From: DAOVRL01 sp964459805 | Lineage (GTDB): Bacteria; Planctomycetota; Phycisphaerae; Sedimentisphaerales; Anaerobacaceae | Assembly: GCA_964459805.1 (NCBI GenBank) | Contig: CAYWOD010000064.1 | Span: 1 to 16,342, forward strand | Length of the DNA stretch: 16,342 nucleotides | Direction of reading: 5' to 3' | In this document: in pieces, positions 14,814 through 16,342 of the stretch | Layout of the letters: each line of letters opens with the position of its first letter | Position numbering within the stretch: position 1 is the stretch's first letter | The notes under the pieces: generated by a model | Told to the model about the DNA's origin: nothing | Databases searched by the model: none | The model's input: only the letters and a program-made list of their open reading frames with translations | Made by a program: the position numbers and the translations under genes

Positions 14814-16232
14814 ATGTTCAAAGAGCTTTTGTCCACGCCCACCTTTCGGCTTGGTAAAGCAGGACGCTTCGCAGTCTTTCAGATCAAACTATGGTCGCAC
14901 TGTGCGAGGCTCTTGAAGAAGAATCGCTCCGGCCAGCAGGCCGCCGCTCTGTCATACCACACGATCTTTGGCCTCGTGCCTTTGGTAATTGTAGCGCTCT
15001 GGCTGTTGCAGTCGTTCTCGGCACATGAAGACATCGGCCAGAACGCAAAGACCTTCATATATGACCATCTCAACCTCAGCGAAATCAAATTCAACTCCCC
15101 GGATGAAGAGCAGGCATTGCTCACCGACTACCTGGATGAGATTGTGCAGGGCTTTCTCTCCGGGCTTAACAAAGGCTCACTTACGTTGATTAGCTTCATA
15201 ATCGTCCTTTGGGCCGCCCAGCGTCTGCTTTCCACAATAGAAAGGGCCTTCAATAATATCTGGCACGTTGCTAAGGGCAGGAGCTTCTTGCACCGGATCA
15301 TCAACTACTGGACTGTACTTACGCTTGGCCCGCTGCTTGTTCTTGTAGGCTACTACGTCACCACGCAATGTGAGCGCGTCAGCGAGCTACAACAGACGAT
15401 CCTGTCCTTCTCACGTCTTGGCCCGGCGTTGTTCTCTTATGGAGTTGCCGTTGTGGTCTTTTTCCTGCTCTATTTCATCCTGCCCAATACGAAGGTTCAG
15501 GTCAAGGCTGCCATCTGGGGAGCTGTCGTCGCCGCGCTGGTTTCGACTTTTGCAAAGTGGGGATTCAGGGAATATGTCACCGAGTTCATCCCGTATAGCA
15601 AGGTCTATGGTGTAGTCGGACTGGTTCCGCTGGCTGTCTTCTGGGTCTTTGTCACCTGGCTCATCGTTCTTTTCGGCCTTCAGTTGACATTCACCACCCA
15701 ACACCTCAAGACCCTCGATGCCGCCGAGATTGCCGCCGCCGAAAAGACCGAGGAGCATTTCATCGCCAACGACCTGACAGCTATCAATATTGTCCGCGAA
15801 GTTGCCGCGGCCTTTGAGGAAGATGAGGCCCCCATCCAGGCCGAGGTCATCTGCGGCCGATTGGATATTCCAGGCGAATTTGGCGACAAGGTACTCGACC
15901 ACTTAGTGGGCAAGGGCCTTATTGTCAGGACCTCGGACCCCCGGGTGGGCTTCGTCCCGGCCAAGGACCCGTCCAATATCAAATTGTCCGAAATAGCCGA
16001 TGCCCTGGCCGCTGCCGGTTTTGCCCAGGCCACCCCCGAGCATTCCGACGAGCTCGAACAGATAATCGATTCCCAGCGCTCGGCCCTCGCTAAATATACC
16101 GTCAGGCAAATCCTAAAAAACGAACCCCCGAAAGCCGAGACTACCCGACAAAAACCACCCGAAACTCATCCCGCCGATGATACAAATCCCAACGACGCCG
16201 ATCCTCCCCCACCGACCACACAGCCATCATAG
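14814..16232 (+). CDS. YihY/BrkB-family (UPF0761-like) membrane protein with a C-terminal winged-helix-like domain
   Basis: Counting from the ATG at 14814 the product is 472 residues. Six membrane helices are visible at about 47-68, 121-143, 165-187, 205-223, 233-250 and 266-292. Family signatures are AAALSYHTIFGLVPL (43-57), the ERAFNNIWHVAKGRS stretch (143-157), the P-N-TKVQVKAAIWGA segment (224-237) and YSKVYGVVGLVPLAVFWVF (261-279). Residues about 318-402 resemble a winged helix (NIVREVAAAF, VLDHLVGKGLIVRT), as in many YihY homologues with an Rrf2-like extension. The end is Pro/Asp/Thr-rich and probably disordered. The family's biochemical role is unsettled; it was once called ribonuclease BN in error. 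I chose 14814 over the GTG at 14799 because AAAGGGA sits six bases upstream of the ATG. A TTGACA at 14715-14720 may be part of its own promoter, but its -10 is poor. Confidence 0.85.
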   Translation: MFKELLSTPTFRLGKAGRFAVFQIKLWSHCARLLKKNRSGQQAAALSYHTIFGLVPLVIVALWLLQSFSAHEDIGQNAKTFIYDHLNLSEIKFNSPDEEQALLTDYLDEIVQGFLSGLNKGSLTLISFIIVLWAAQRLLSTIERAFNNIWHVAKGRSFLHRIINYWTVLTLGPLLVLVGYYVTTQCERVSELQQTILSFSRLGPALFSYGVAVVVFFLLYFILPNTKVQVKAAIWGAVVAALVSTFAKWGFREYVTEFIPYSKVYGVVGLVPLAVFWVFVTWLIVLFGLQLTFTTQHLKTLDAAEIAAAEKTEEHFIANDLTAINIVREVAAAFEEDEAPIQAEVICGRLDIPGEFGDKVLDHLVGKGLIVRTSDPRVGFVPAKDPSNIKLSEIADALAAAGFAQATPEHSDELEQIIDSQRSALAKYTVRQILKNEPPKAETTRQKPPETHPADDTNPNDADPPPPTTQPS

Positions 16233-16234
16233 CG

Positions 16235-16293
16235 CGCGAAATCAGGTTCATCCGGATAATGGATAGGTGTATTTCGCGACTCGGAAAACCGAG
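16235..16293. other. Inverted repeats after the YihY-like gene
   Basis: CGCGAAAT (16235-16242) pairs with ATTTCGCG (16271-16278) around a 28-base loop, and CTCGG-AAAA-CCGAG (16280-16293) forms a small hairpin directly after. Neither is followed by a T-run, so I do not call an intrinsic terminator. They could still shape the 3' end of the upstream message. The rest of 16233-16342 shows no gene. Confidence 0.4.
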
Positions 16294-16342
16294 AAAAATC
16301 GTTCGGGGCCCCAGAGGTCCAAATTACCCCCCTGGTTGCCCT

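Noticed and set aside
1..16342. CRISPR arrays, tRNA/rRNA genes, insertion sequences, prophage genes
   Set aside because: No regular spaced repeats, no tRNA-like or rRNA sequence and no transposase, integrase or phage protein were seen on either strand. The tandem repeats found all lie inside coding sequences or are very short.

Overview
The window looks like a chromosomal segment of a Gram-negative bacterium with moderately high GC. It most likely comes from the Planctomycetota, probably a polysaccharide-degrading Phycisphaerae-type lineage. That placement is inference: it rests on a secreted GH16-GH29 fusion, a ribosomal protein S2 with a long low-complexity tail, a secretin-type lipoprotein standing apart from a visible secretion operon, and an AsmA-like giant. 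No marker in the window fixes the taxonomy.

Layout. Positions 1-299 have no supported gene but hold an imperfect inverted repeat that resembles a dispersed intergenic element. On the minus strand, 4643 down to 300 is a compact three-gene unit: rimO (S12 methylthiotransferase), pgsA (phosphatidylglycerophosphate synthase family), then a signal-peptide-bearing GH16 + GH29 + discoidin-type protein starting 13 bases after pgsA. Between rimO and the next gene lie two divergent promoters. The rimO promoter would give a nearly leaderless mRNA; the plus-strand promoter (TTGACG, 16 bases, TATAAT) rules out the earliest possible ATG of the next gene.

On the plus strand, 4867-7128 encodes a lipoprotein with a secretin-like core followed by a long Ala/Lys/Glu helix of 14-residue repeats. 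Its last codons appear frameshifted. Restoring the frame gives a sensible tail ending three bases before a small gene (7149-7562) of unknown function, so the two are probably translated as a pair. After a 357-base gap with inverted repeats and a good promoter comes the classic rpsB-tsf-pyrH-frr cluster: ribosomal protein S2, EF-Ts, UMP kinase and ribosome recycling factor. S2 carries a roughly 100-residue tail with six 9-residue repeats. The window closes with a 1014-residue AsmA-like envelope protein and a YihY/BrkB-family membrane protein with a C-terminal winged-helix-like domain.

Functionally there are a translation/nucleotide core (rpsB to frr, rimO), an envelope set (pgsA, secretin lipoprotein, AsmA-like, YihY-like) and one carbohydrate-degrading enzyme. 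The least explained parts are the secretin-coiled-coil lipoprotein with its small partner, and the S2 tail. No CRISPR array, tRNA, rRNA, transposase or phage gene was seen.
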